From JAQBDA01 sp041301185 (GTDB taxonomy: Bacteria; Chloroflexota; Anaerolineae; Anaerolineales; UBA4823), in the NCBI GenBank assembly GCA_041301185.1, contig JBFYSV010000303.1, forward strand, positions 1-20,385: a stretch of DNA of 20,385 nucleotides, read 5' to 3'. A program made the translations under genes and the position numbers. The stretch's first letter is position 1; each line of letters starts with the position of its first letter. Below are positions 9,001 to 15,182 of this stretch, one piece after another. The notes under the pieces are model-generated. The model did no database searches. It had not been told where the DNA came from and worked only from the letters and a program-made list of their open reading frames with translations.

Positions 9001-9928
9001 GTCCGCCGTTGATATCTACATCGAGGAAAGTGGCATCCAGGGATACCCCCCAGTAGCCATTCCAGTATGGCTCGCTCTGCACCTGGAAGTGCAGGTGGTG
9101 CCCGGTGCTCTGCCCGGTGTTATCTGCCACGCCGATCAGTTGTCCCTGCACTACCGGCGCCCCGACGTTCTTCAACCCGGCGGGAATGCTGTTCTGCGCC
9201 AGGTGCAGGTAGAGCTGGTAGGTGGTGGGGACCGTCGACGTGTCTTGCAGCACGATATAGTTGACATCGCTATGGTCGTCGTTGGGCACGCTGTCTTTGT
9301 ACGCCCACACCGTGCCGCCCTTGGCAGCGTGGATATCAAACATCGTCTTGGAGATGTAAAAATCGAAGGCGAAGTGGGCGTTGCCGCTGGGGAAGGAGGC
9401 ATCGTGCGCCAGGCTGCGCGAGAGATAGACCGTATTGCCCGCCGCCCAGGGCAGCATATACCCGCCGAAAGTCTGCGAGATTGCCTGGGGCAGGTAGGGG
9501 GCGGTCTCCATTGCCAGCCAGGATTGCTGCGCTTCTGAGAGCAGGGCATCCCCCGGCGCAGCTGCCAGCATGGATTGCCAGGCTGGGTCACCCGGCAAAG
9601 TGACGGCCCATCGCTCGCCATCCCAGCTGGCGAACGCCAGCCCGGGCTCGGAGGGCACCGGTTCCCCGGTCTCAGGATTGACCGTCACCAGCCAGGCAGA
9701 AGCGAACGTCCCATCCTCCGACAGGCTGATGTTTTCGACGCGCACGTCGAACACCGGCACGGGGTAGGTTGCTTGCAGGTTGGCCTGGGCAGCCTGGGTG
9801 ATGGCTTCTTCCAGGGGAGAGAGCGCCTGGGGGGTGGCTTCCGGGGGAGGTGGCGAAGCCGGCTGGCCCACCAGTGAGCCTGGCAGCAGGCATATTAATA
9901 AAAGGGATAAGATCAAGAATCGTCTCAT
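6068..9928 (-). CDS. Secreted mosaic protein with M23 (LytM) metallopeptidase domain
   Basis: 1286 residues from the ATG at 9928 (MRRFLILSLLLICLLPGSLV), a clear signal peptide. Residues about 150-310 form an M23 peptidase domain with all expected zinc and catalytic residues: H185-x3-D189 (HFAFD), H243 (YLHLA) and H278-L-H280 (HHLHF), so it may be active on peptidoglycan cross-bridges. Then, roughly in order: an Ig-like domain (350-445), a beta/gamma-crystallin-like module (460-545, VALFGEPDFGGACVTL), an FN3 domain (550-640), a choice-of-anchor/MAM-like domain (645-800, ending GWFIDDFSI), a PPC domain (805-930), two further Ig/FN3-like domains, and a second PPC-like domain (1148-1280). The last residues are AYRYFMPFVQK. 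It probably acts at or outside the cell wall. Next upstream is an ABC-F gene, 145 bases away, with no clear promoter between them. Confidence 0.85.
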   Translation of the reverse strand: MRRFLILSLLLICLLPGSLVGQPASPPPPEATPQALSPLEEAITQAAQANLQATYPVPVFDVRVENISLSEDGTFASAWLVTVNPETGEPVPSEPGLAFASWDGERWAVTLPGDPAWQSMLAAAPGDALLSEAQQSWLAMETAPYLPQAISQTFGGYMLPWAAGNTVYLSRSLAHDASFPSGNAHFAFDFYISKTMFDIHAAKGGTVWAYKDSVPNDDHSDVNYIVLQDTSTVPTTYQLYLHLAQNSIPAGLKNVGAPVVQGQLIGVADNTGQSTGHHLHFQVQSEPYWNGYWGVSLDATFLDVDINGGRPRVTVDAPYCKVTDVCQTYRSAYVSGNIVHDPPNLPRGDMTAPQQGTTLQSTTLNLSGWAADDTGLASVRFKAYYDGSWKAIGPSFTTSPFSYGWDVCSNQVPDGPLSLSLEIRDLDGNYASGLPGLRHVLKQYECPPPAPACAPGADQVALFGEPDFGGACVTLGAGDHTGSADLGTLGVNNAASILVGANVLATLYDNDDLTGRGETLAQNDSHLADNRIGADKVASVRVRSRGNPPLTPRLAWPASGYSGFTSEDSAVLAWEDAGGATEFKVKLDGVEQPWQAGSALHTGVLTATTHSWQVKARNAAGESAWSEARSLSITSKSVTATTRNLPFSDDMEDGYNGWSNSSNWDQTANQNHTGGGTVSWGYEPSGGDNNYDTGAPNAGQISSPPISIPTSGAYYLRFWYLYETESAGVHWDRRWVQISANNGPFQDVLQLSDDPPNIWLQSPAVNLSGYSGKTIRVRFHFETLDAQANNFKGWFIDDFSITSQAPDQCGSTNEPNNTPAAAIAINLNSSTQGVICPNGDLDYYKFTANAGDQVGISTQAQYTGSELDTMLFLLDSDGSSVLASNDDQVNGSRTDSYVGYRILRSGTFYIKLRAWNQPSVGGEAYTYTLNLIQGSDRPSASISSPPGGTFLPAETTIVVSAQSTSGVSQLAVDGISHVEFYWHSGDWLASNWVLLGADWVGDDGWSYAFDTSLLAEQRDIAIYIKAYDWAGSWSGAAIWGMAIDRTAPVTSLQPLPTSQKSTAVHLKWSGSDNLAGIDHYEMQVQVDSGDWQDWNSNIDPQLEETWAVVEKGHTYGFRLRGVDRLGNTESYLASAEATVSIPADICPTLDGYENDNFPSSASSASGVSAIQEHNFCNPQTGSGGLNDVDWVKISVKGKQRLIITATPLSGGAANLLRLYAADGTTLLSQAQAPGFDQPVQLEWNTTADGVVYLQLTHLEGDAAGSDVRYRLTISNAYRYFMPFVQK

Positions 9929-9934
9929 CAGCTG

Positions 9935-9938
9935 CTCC
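9935..9938 (-). promoter_or_regulatory. Ribosome binding site fixing the start of the M23 gene
   Basis: GGAG sits six bases before the ATG at 9928 on the minus strand. An in-frame TTG at 9940 overlaps this site and would have no good site of its own, so the ATG is the better start. Confidence 0.7.
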
Positions 9939-10073
9939 AAACAAGAGCTTTGATTTTGGTCTGCATTAGATGATACCTCATCGCGTAATTGATTTTACAT
10001 CATCCCGCGGTGCAATAAACGAGCCAGGTTAAAATCGTGTGGGCAATATTGATTATAAGGCAGCTATCTCCGA

Positions 10074-11750
10074 TCAGGCAGGCGCAGCTGGCTGTGCCGA
10101 GATCCTCTCGCGCAGCTGGCCTTCAGAGATCTCCCACACCCGGCTGGCAAAGCGTTCGATAAAGTAGCGATCGTGCACCACTGCCAAAATTGTCCCGTCG
10201 AATTGAGCCAGCGCCTGCTCGAAGCGCTCCCGGGAAGGGATATCCAGGTGGTTGATCGGCTCGTCCAGCAGCAGGAAGTTGCAGCCCTGCACCACCAGGC
10301 TGGCTAAGATCAGGCGCGAGCGCTCGCCGAAGCTCAGCCCCTGGGCAGGGCGCAGGGCATCATCCCCACTGAACAGGAAGTAGTGTAAAAAAGAGCGCGC
10401 TTCGGATTCTGCCAGCGGTGCGAAAAGCTGGAGGGTCTCCACCGCGTTCAACCCGGGGTCGAGCAGCTCTTGTTCCTGGGACATGTAGCCGATGCGCACG
10501 CTGCCCCCCAGGCGCAGGCTCCCGCCGCCAGGCTCCAGCAAGCCGGCAACCGTGCGCAGCAGGGTGGTTTTCCCGCAGCCGTTCGGCCCGCTGAGCACGA
10601 TTCGCTCCCCAAGGCGGATATAGCCATTGATCCCGGTCAGCAGCGCCGGACGCCCTGGGTAGCCGATCGCCAGCTCATTCAGGGTGAGCACCTCCTGGCT
10701 TTGGTGAGGCTGTCCCTCAAATTCGAGCTTCATCTGCCAGCCTGGTTTGGGTTTTTCGACGCGCTCATCGGACTCCAGGTAGCGATCCAGTTTTTTCTCG
10801 CGAGATTTCGCCTTACGGGCGACCTTTTTGGCAATCCGCCGCACGCCGGGCTGGCGTGAAGTGGTGCTCAGCTCAACCCGCAACGAGTGCTGCTTGGTGC
10901 GGGCGATGTCCTGTTTCATGCGGCGCACCTCATAGACCTGGTCTTTGTAAGCTGCCATCTGGCGCTGCTGCTCGCCGATCACCTGCTCCAGGTAATCGCT
11001 GTAATTGCCGGGGTACTCGTGCAGGCGATGCGTCTCATCGTCTAGCTCCAGGATGCGATTCACGGTCCGGTCGATAAACGTACGATCGTGAGAGATGACC
11101 AGGGCAGCGGTTGCGCTGCCTCCCACCCGGCTGGTGGTGTAGTCAACCAGCCAGCCTTCCAGCCATTCCAGCATCTGGATATCCAGGTGGTTGGTTGGCT
11201 CATCCAGCAGCAAAAGCTGGGGCCGGCACACAAGCAGCCGCGCCAGCCCCAGGCGCGTTTTCTGACCGCCGCTCAGCTCGCCCAGGCGGGTGCCGGCGGG
11301 CAGGTCTGCCAGCCCCAGGGCGCGCAGGATATTTTCTTTGAAATGCGCCAGGGATGGATCCAGGTTTTCGATTTGCTGTAAGACGGTGGAATAGGCTGAG
11401 AGCAATTCGGGGTCGTGCGAGGCTGCGCTAATCGCCTGTGCCAGCCGCTCCAGCTCCATCTGCAGGACGAGCGGATCACCGCTGGCTTGCTCGAGCAGCG
11501 CCCCCAGCGTCTCTTGTGGGTCAACCTCCAAAGCCTGGGGCAGGTAGCCAATTCGCAGGCTTCTGGGGTTCAGGGTAATCTGCCCGCCATCGGGGGGTTC
11601 GATGCCAGCCAGGATCTTGACCAGCGTGGTCTTGCCGCAGCCGTTCGGTCCGATCAAGCCGACCCGCTCGCCAGGGTTGATGCTGAAGTTGATCCTTTCC
11701 AGGAGTGGGTTAAAGTCGTAAGTCTTTGATAAATTGTGGGCAGTAAGCAT
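10074..11750 (-). CDS. ABC-F family ATPase (tandem ABC domains, no membrane segment)
   Basis: 558 residues with two ABC ATPase domains in one chain and no membrane helices, the ABC-F pattern. Domain 1 has Walker A G34PNGCGKTT, signature LSGGQKTRLGLAR and Walker B LLLLDEPTNHLDI. Domain 2 has a second GPNGCGKTT (near 392), signature LSFGERSRL and LLLDEPINHLDI, with Ile in place of the usual Thr in DEPTNHLD. The linker (about 250-345) is strongly basic and helical (KVARKAKSREKKLDRYL), as needed to reach into the ribosomal E site. Members of this family act on translating ribosomes; some protect against antibiotics and others relieve stalled ribosomes. No subfamily can be named from the sequence alone. 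The start MLTAHNLSKTYDF has AGGA nine bases before it. A long structured leader precedes the gene. Confidence 0.92.
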   Translation of the reverse strand: MLTAHNLSKTYDFNPLLERINFSINPGERVGLIGPNGCGKTTLVKILAGIEPPDGGQITLNPRSLRIGYLPQALEVDPQETLGALLEQASGDPLVLQMELERLAQAISAASHDPELLSAYSTVLQQIENLDPSLAHFKENILRALGLADLPAGTRLGELSGGQKTRLGLARLLVCRPQLLLLDEPTNHLDIQMLEWLEGWLVDYTTSRVGGSATAALVISHDRTFIDRTVNRILELDDETHRLHEYPGNYSDYLEQVIGEQQRQMAAYKDQVYEVRRMKQDIARTKQHSLRVELSTTSRQPGVRRIAKKVARKAKSREKKLDRYLESDERVEKPKPGWQMKLEFEGQPHQSQEVLTLNELAIGYPGRPALLTGINGYIRLGERIVLSGPNGCGKTTLLRTVAGLLEPGGGSLRLGGSVRIGYMSQEQELLDPGLNAVETLQLFAPLAESEARSFLHYFLFSGDDALRPAQGLSFGERSRLILASLVVQGCNFLLLDEPINHLDIPSRERFEQALAQFDGTILAVVHDRYFIERFASRVWEISEGQLRERISAQPAAPA

Positions 11751-11774
11751 GTGTTTTCATCCTGTGATAATAAT

Positions 11775-11802
11775 GAACCGGGGGCTTTAACACCCCCGGT
11801 TC
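11775..11802 (-). promoter_or_regulatory. Perfect 10-bp stem hairpin in ABC-F leader, possible attenuator
   Basis: GAACCGGGGG at 11775-11784 pairs perfectly with CCCCCGGTTC at 11793-11802 around an 8-base loop. On the minus strand the hairpin ends 24 bases before the ABC-F start codon and is followed by ATTATTATC, which is weak as a terminator U-run. It could be a leaky terminator or a structure affecting ribosome access. It has no T-run on the plus-strand side, so it is not an obvious terminator in that direction. Confidence 0.55.
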
Positions 11803-11934
11803 AGGATAGCTGAAGCGGGATTGCCCCGACACTCGTCCGTACATTTTCTACAGGATGTCTTGCATCTTCATGTCTCCAGTGCAGATCGCCGAAAGGTTTA
11901 TTCAGCGGATTGCAGCGTTGCTTACGGTTTTGTT

Positions 11935-11943
11935 ATTATACCA
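11935..11943 (-). promoter_or_regulatory. Extended -10 promoter element facing ABC-F
   Basis: On the minus strand the sequence reads TGGTATAAT, a perfect extended -10. There is no convincing -35 hexamer upstream. Transcription from here would give a leader of about 180 bases before the ABC-F start codon, including the hairpin at 11775-11802. Confidence 0.5.
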
Positions 11944-11975
11944 TCGCCCACTGGGCTGAGCGAAGCGGGGATGGT

Positions 11976-11984
11976 TGGTATAAT
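11976..11984 (+). promoter_or_regulatory. Extended -10 promoter element facing the sigma-factor operon
   Basis: The sequence TGGTATAAT is a perfect extended -10 on the plus strand, the mirror image of the element at 11935-11943. No -35 hexamer is seen. The expected start site, near 11991, coincides with the left end of the 55-bp palindrome, so the RNA would begin with a stem-loop. It would then run about 135 bases to the first gene. Confidence 0.5.
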
Positions 11985-11990
11985 TTCAGA

Positions 11991-12045
11991 AGTTACGCAG
12001 TTGAAGGAGGAATTGGGCACCCAACCCCTCGCCAAGTGCGTAAGT
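11991..12045. repeat. 55-bp near-palindrome, possible MITE or REP-like hairpin
   Basis: The ends AGTTACGCA (11991-11999) and TGCGTAAGT (12037-12045) are inverted with one mismatch. The exact centre is the inner palindrome TTGGGCACCCAA (12013-12024). The stretches between also correspond partly in inverted order (GTTGAAGGAGG against CTTGGCGAGG). The symmetry about a single centre shows one folded element, not chance arms. It could be a small mobile element remnant, a REP-like repeat or a 5' UTR structure. Confidence 0.6.
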
Positions 12046-12126
12046 CCTAAGCTTACCCCATCCACACAATTTAGGTGGGGGTCAGGTCTGGCAGTATGAT
12101 CTTTTCTCTATGGATTGGGTTTTAGA

Positions 12127-12600
12127 GTGACGCGCACCATTAAGCTCCTGATTGGATTGACCCTCCTGGCAGCCGTGTTCCTGCTCTGGCAGGCCTCCCG
12201 AGAAGCCACCGTTCTGGTTGAGTGGAGTACTGCCAGCGAGCTGGATACGGTTGGCTTCAACCTGTACCGGGCGGATATCCCGCAAGGTCCTTATGTCCAG
12301 GTCAACCATGAGCTCATCCCGGCTTCTTCCGATCCGCTGGCTGGCGGCGATTACAGCTACCCGGATCGCGCGGTTCAACCGGGCAGAACCTATTATTACG
12401 AGCTGGAAGAAGTACAATCCAACGGCGGGCGCGACCGCTTCGGGCCGATCTCGGTCCAGGCTGAGAATGGCTCGGCGGCCAGGCTGATGCTGATCCTGGG
12501 TGTGGTGTTGATCTTGCTTATGGGTGTTGGAATCCTTTACGCCCGTCGGTCTGCCAGCCGCAATCAGATCGGGAATAGCCCCCCGAGCGAGATCGGGTGA
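12127..12600 (+). CDS. Small TM-FN3-TM membrane protein
   Basis: 157 residues from a GTG at 12127 (MTRTIKLLIGLTLLAAVFLL); an in-frame TTG 12 bases upstream is an alternative, and neither has a strong ribosome site. Residues 4-19 form a membrane helix and 118-138 (LMLILGVVLILLMGVGILY) a second. Between them lies an FN3-like domain opening with VLVEWSTASELDTVGFNLYR and continuing GRTYYYELEEV. The domain should face outward, with both ends in the cytoplasm. The same TM-FN3-TM plan forms the outer half of the anti-sigma protein encoded three genes downstream, so the two are probably related. It is the first gene of the kinase-sigma-anti-sigma operon, six bases before the kinase start. A sensor or partner role for the signalling pair is likely but unproven. 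Confidence 0.8.
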   Translation: MTRTIKLLIGLTLLAAVFLLWQASREATVLVEWSTASELDTVGFNLYRADIPQGPYVQVNHELIPASSDPLAGGDYSYPDRAVQPGRTYYYELEEVQSNGGRDRFGPISVQAENGSAARLMLILGVVLILLMGVGILYARRSASRNQIGNSPPSEIG

Positions 12601-12606
12601 AGCCGG

Positions 12607-13434
12607 ATGAGCGCCGCTCAAGCCAACTCTCTGGTCAGACTGGATATTGGCGGGCTGGGAATCGATCTCGCCTGTGATAATGTTTCCCTATCGGAGCAGC
12701 TTGCCCGCCGTTACCGCAGCTATCCGCCTGCCAGCCCTGAGCGCTTCCGGGCTACCGTTCAAATCGAGCCGGGCGGGGTCTCCAACAGCCTGATCAAGCT
12801 CCCGTTGCGCTTCCGGGAGGGTGCTCTAATCTATGATTCTCCAGATTTCCAGGGCTATATCGATCCGCTCGCCGGACACGGCAGCCTGACCCTGCGCTGC
12901 TCGCGTCCGGAGGTTGAGCTGGATTATTATCTACGGACGGTCTGCGCCCTGCTGGCTTTTGAAGCTGGCGGCGCCTTGTTGCATGCTGCGGCGATTCTGC
13001 ACAGCGGGCGGACTTACGCCTTTTTCGGTCATTCTGGCAGTGGCAAGAGTACCGTAGCCCGCTTATCTGCCCCGGATGTGGTGCTGAACGATGATCTGGT
13101 GCTGCTCATGCCCGGGGACGGCGCATGGCAGGCGCATGCCACCCCGTTCTGGAACCAATTCCACGGGCAGAACCCGGCTCCCCCGGCGCGCCTGGCAGGC
13201 TTGTTCCGCCTGGTGCAAGACCGGCAGGTCTTCCTGGAGCGGATGGAGGCTGCCCACGCCGCGGCGGAGATGTTCGCCAGCCTGCCGGTTGTCTCGGCTG
13301 ACCGCTCACGAGGCGTCCAGCTCATCCAGCGCTGCCAGGCGATCCTGGAGCGCGTGCCCGCTTATCGTTTGCACTTCCTGCCGGATGCTTCTTTCTGGCC
13401 TCTGGTGGAAGGGGCGGGATGGAGCGAGAATTGA
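12607..13434 (+). CDS. HPr kinase-like (HprK-related) P-loop kinase
   Basis: 275 residues. The P-loop G141HSGSGKST (141-149) sits after LLHAAAILHSGRTYAFF, the pattern of HprK/P-type kinases, and LNDDLVLL near 161-168 supplies the acidic residues expected after the P-loop. The N-terminal 120 residues lack the full HprK N-terminal domain and instead resemble the short HprK-related proteins found in bacterial peptide (RiPP) clusters. No phosphotransferase-system genes are near. In some lasso-peptide clusters HprK homologues phosphorylate the C-terminal Ser of the precursor. Here a Ser-ending peptide gene lies 1.5 kb downstream, so a similar job is possible but inferred. The 3' end overlaps the sigma gene by 16 bases, so the two are probably translated together. 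Confidence 0.8.
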   Translation: MSAAQANSLVRLDIGGLGIDLACDNVSLSEQLARRYRSYPPASPERFRATVQIEPGGVSNSLIKLPLRFREGALIYDSPDFQGYIDPLAGHGSLTLRCSRPEVELDYYLRTVCALLAFEAGGALLHAAAILHSGRTYAFFGHSGSGKSTVARLSAPDVVLNDDLVLLMPGDGAWQAHATPFWNQFHGQNPAPPARLAGLFRLVQDRQVFLERMEAAHAAAEMFASLPVVSADRSRGVQLIQRCQAILERVPAYRLHFLPDASFWPLVEGAGWSEN

Positions 13435-14045
13435 ACCAGGATAGCCTGCTCCACGACTATACAGGTGAGATTAGTGCCAGCGAGGCCTCGCTCCGCGCCG
13501 TGCCAGACGTCGACCTGGTGGAGCGGGTTGCCCGCCGCGACCAGGCTGCTTTTGCGGAGCTCTACCGGCGTTTCAGCGGCATGTTGTTGAGCTTCCTGAG
13601 TGGCTTGCTGAGCGACGGGGTGGCGGCAGAGGATCTGCTCCAGGAAGTGTTCCTGGCAGTCTGGAAAGGCGCCGGGCGCTTTCGCCGGATGGCATCTGTT
13701 AAAACCTGGCTGTTTAACATTGCGTACAAGCAAGGCATCTCCTGGCTGCGGGTGCGCCGGGAGCTGCCTTTGGCGGATTTTGAACACCTGCCAGCCAGCG
13801 GCAACCCGGAGCAGATTGCCCTGGATCGTGTGGACCGGGAGGTACTCCTGCAGGCATTCAAGCAGCTTTCCCCTCAACACCGTAGCGTGCTGGAGCTGGT
13901 CCTTTATTACGAGATGCCGTATGCCGAGGTTGCCCAGGTGCTGGAGTGCCCGGTCGGGACGGTGAAGAGCCGCCTGAGCTATGCCCGCAGGCAGATGGCT
14001 GCCCTGATCTCCCTCAAAGGTCTCAGCGCTGGACAGGATCGATGA
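13419..14045 (+). CDS. ECF-type RNA polymerase sigma factor
   Basis: 208 residues. Region 2 is clear (DQAAFAELYRRFSGMLLSFL, then AEDLLQEVFLAVWKGAGRFR, with the -10-binding ASVKTWLFNIAYKQGISWLR). Region 4 follows a linker (QLSPQHRSVLELVLYYEMPY then VAQVLECPVGTVKSRLSYAR), with the expected helix-turn-helix. Regions 1 and 3 are missing, as in all ECF factors. It redirects RNA polymerase to a small regulon, and the anti-sigma-like protein encoded 25 bases downstream should hold it at the membrane. The start is the ATG at 13419, inside the end of the kinase gene, preceded by AAGGGGCGGG. The likely regulon includes the downstream peptide and protease genes, but no ECF-type promoter could be read with confidence. 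Confidence 0.92.
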   Translation: MERELNQDSLLHDYTGEISASEASLRAVPDVDLVERVARRDQAAFAELYRRFSGMLLSFLSGLLSDGVAAEDLLQEVFLAVWKGAGRFRRMASVKTWLFNIAYKQGISWLRVRRELPLADFEHLPASGNPEQIALDRVDREVLLQAFKQLSPQHRSVLELVLYYEMPYAEVAQVLECPVGTVKSRLSYARRQMAALISLKGLSAGQDR

Positions 14046-14070
14046 GCTTGCCAAACGGATTTGGATAGCA

Positions 14071-14754
14071 ATGAGCAAAGCAGTGAATTCAGACGAAGAT
14101 ATCCACGGGCTATTGCCGCAGTATGCCAGCGGTAACCTGCCCGCCGCTGATCGCCAGCGGGTCGAGGCCTGGCTGGAGAAGCACCCCGAGCTGCGCAGCG
14201 AGGTGGCATTTTGGGAGCAGCTGCGGGCGGGCTTGCAGTCTCAGCCGCAGGCAGCTCCCGGGCAGGAGGTCTGGCAGGGGGTATCTCAACGGGTGGTGCT
14301 GCACCAGCGCCAGGCAAAGCGTAGTGCAATTTCCATCCTGGCAGGGCTGGCATTGGCAGGCTTTTCGCTGGTCATCTTGTGGCTCACCATTCGACCTGGC
14401 GTTCTGCTGCAATGGACGGTCAGCGGGACGGATCAGCTCACCTACCAGGTGTACCGTGCCCCGACGGGCAGCCAGGACTTCGTTTTGCTGGGAGAAGTTC
14501 ATGGCACGCCGGGCGTCAGCCAGTACAGCTACCTGGATGCGCTGTTCTTGCCCGGGCAGAGCTACGTCTACCGGGTGGAAGGCCTTTCGCCGTCTGGATC
14601 AGCGGTGGTCAGCCAGGGAGTGGTCAGCCAGTCGCTAGCCGCCTTGCCCGGCCAGCTGGCGATTTTATTGGCAAGCCTCCTGGTCGGTTACCTGGCAGCC
14701 AGCCTGGCGCGCAATTGGGGTAGCGCCGGACCAGGCCGCCTGTTGCCCGCCTAA
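14071..14754 (+). CDS. Anti-sigma-like membrane protein with outer FN3 domain and no zinc cysteines
   Basis: 227 residues. Residues 1-60 match the anti-sigma (ZAS-type) helix pattern: IHGLLPQYASGNLPAADRQR, where the family reads LLxxYxxGxL, followed by WLEKHPELRSEV. The usual HxxxCxxC zinc ligands are absent: the position where the family has CPEC reads HPEL. Membrane helices lie at about 86-107 and 192-213, with an FN3-like domain between them (LLQWTVSGTDQLTYQVYR, then SYVYRVEGL). This puts the sigma-binding part in the cytoplasm, the FN3 outside, and the C-terminus inside. An outside signal sensed by FN3 could release the sigma factor. The start at 14071 is the first in-frame ATG after the upstream stop at 14066-14068. 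It is probably cotranscribed with the sigma gene. Confidence 0.82.
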   Translation: MSKAVNSDEDIHGLLPQYASGNLPAADRQRVEAWLEKHPELRSEVAFWEQLRAGLQSQPQAAPGQEVWQGVSQRVVLHQRQAKRSAISILAGLALAGFSLVILWLTIRPGVLLQWTVSGTDQLTYQVYRAPTGSQDFVLLGEVHGTPGVSQYSYLDALFLPGQSYVYRVEGLSPSGSAVVSQGVVSQSLAALPGQLAILLASLLVGYLAASLARNWGSAGPGRLLPA

Positions 14755-14832
14755 CCGGGGATTTGTTCGACCGGTCTTCCTGACGAATTTATTACAATTG
14801 TGTTAGTTTAGGAGTATTGGCGCGCTTGCCAC

Positions 14833-14861
14833 TTGCGTTTCGCCTCAACTTGGGATAAAAT
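14833..14861 (+). promoter_or_regulatory. Sigma-70-like promoter of the small peptide gene
   Basis: TTGCGT (14833-14838) and TAAAAT (14856-14861) are separated by exactly 17 bases, the optimal spacing. The expected start site lies about 45 bases before the peptide start codon, and an AAGGGGA ribosome site follows at 14902-14908. The peptide gene therefore appears to have its own promoter, independent of the upstream sigma/anti-sigma genes. Confidence 0.65.
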
Positions 14862-14913
14862 TCTTACAATTATTGAGATCATATCTTATCTTTTTGTCCT
14901 TAAGGGGATTGAC

Positions 14914-15057
14914 ATGGAAGACAACGTGGTGGCAGAGGTGGGGCGCAAACCCTACAGCAAACCAGAAATTATTCACGAGATTGATTTAGAAGTGCGCGCC
15001 GGATCACCAATTCCGGGTTTGAGCCCCCTTGATCCGTCCATCGATTCCGACTCGTAA
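14914..15057 (+). CDS. 47-residue RiPP-precursor-like peptide
   Basis: ATG at 14914 preceded by AAGGGGA five bases earlier gives a 47-residue peptide; an open extension further upstream has no ATG and crosses the promoter. The leader-like half (MEDNVVAEVGRKPYSKPEII) carries Y14-x-K-P17, the motif by which PqqD-type RRE domains hold leaders in lasso and related RiPPs. It continues to EVRAG then SPIPGLSPLDPSIDSDS, a Pro/Ser/Asp-rich tail ending in Ser. The AGSP junction resembles known short Chloroflexota peptides often found near PqqD genes. There is no Thr at the -2 position and no acidic residue at core position 7-9 counted from a Gly, so a canonical lasso is unlikely. It has no signal peptide. 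A PqqD gene lies 4.2 kb downstream and an HprK-like gene 1.5 kb upstream. Confidence 0.7.
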   Translation: MEDNVVAEVGRKPYSKPEIIHEIDLEVRAGSPIPGLSPLDPSIDSDS

Positions 15058-15182
15058 GGATAGCGTTGTCCGGTGCCTGGATAGCAGATACAGCGCCCGA
15101 TAGTGACCTTATCAACCGAATGGCGGCGCTGATCCAGATAGACAGGTCCCGCAAACACCCTGGCAGGTGATAAGTCAAGTGC

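Larger units (their letters stand above)
11751..12126. other. Divergent intergenic region between ABC-F and the rightward operon
   Basis: A 376-bp region separates the leftward ABC-F gene from the rightward genes. It holds, left to right: the ABC-F leader hairpin (11775-11802), about 130 bp without visible signals, two oppositely oriented TGGTATAAT elements (11935-11943 and 11976-11984), and a 55-bp near-palindrome (11991-12045). It ends with about 80 bp that includes an imperfect CCCCATCC/GGTGGGG pairing (12057-12080). A 92-codon open frame on the plus strand (11821-12099) has no credible start, family or composition and is not called a gene. Confidence 0.6.

Noticed and set aside
11821..12099. 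92-codon plus-strand frame in the intergenic region.
   Set aside because: No ribosome site or family likeness, and it spans both promoters and the palindrome.
12082..12621. 179-codon minus-strand frame opposite the TM-FN3-TM gene.
   Set aside because: Hydrophilic, no likeness, and the plus strand shows a coherent two-helix FN3 protein.
14754..14775. ACCGG...CCGGT pairing after the anti-sigma stop as a terminator.
   Set aside because: Five-base stem without a following T-run, so too weak to call.
14914..15057. Reading the small peptide as a canonical lasso peptide.
   Set aside because: No -2 Thr, no ring acid at 7-9 after a Gly, and no asparagine-synthetase-like cyclase in the window.
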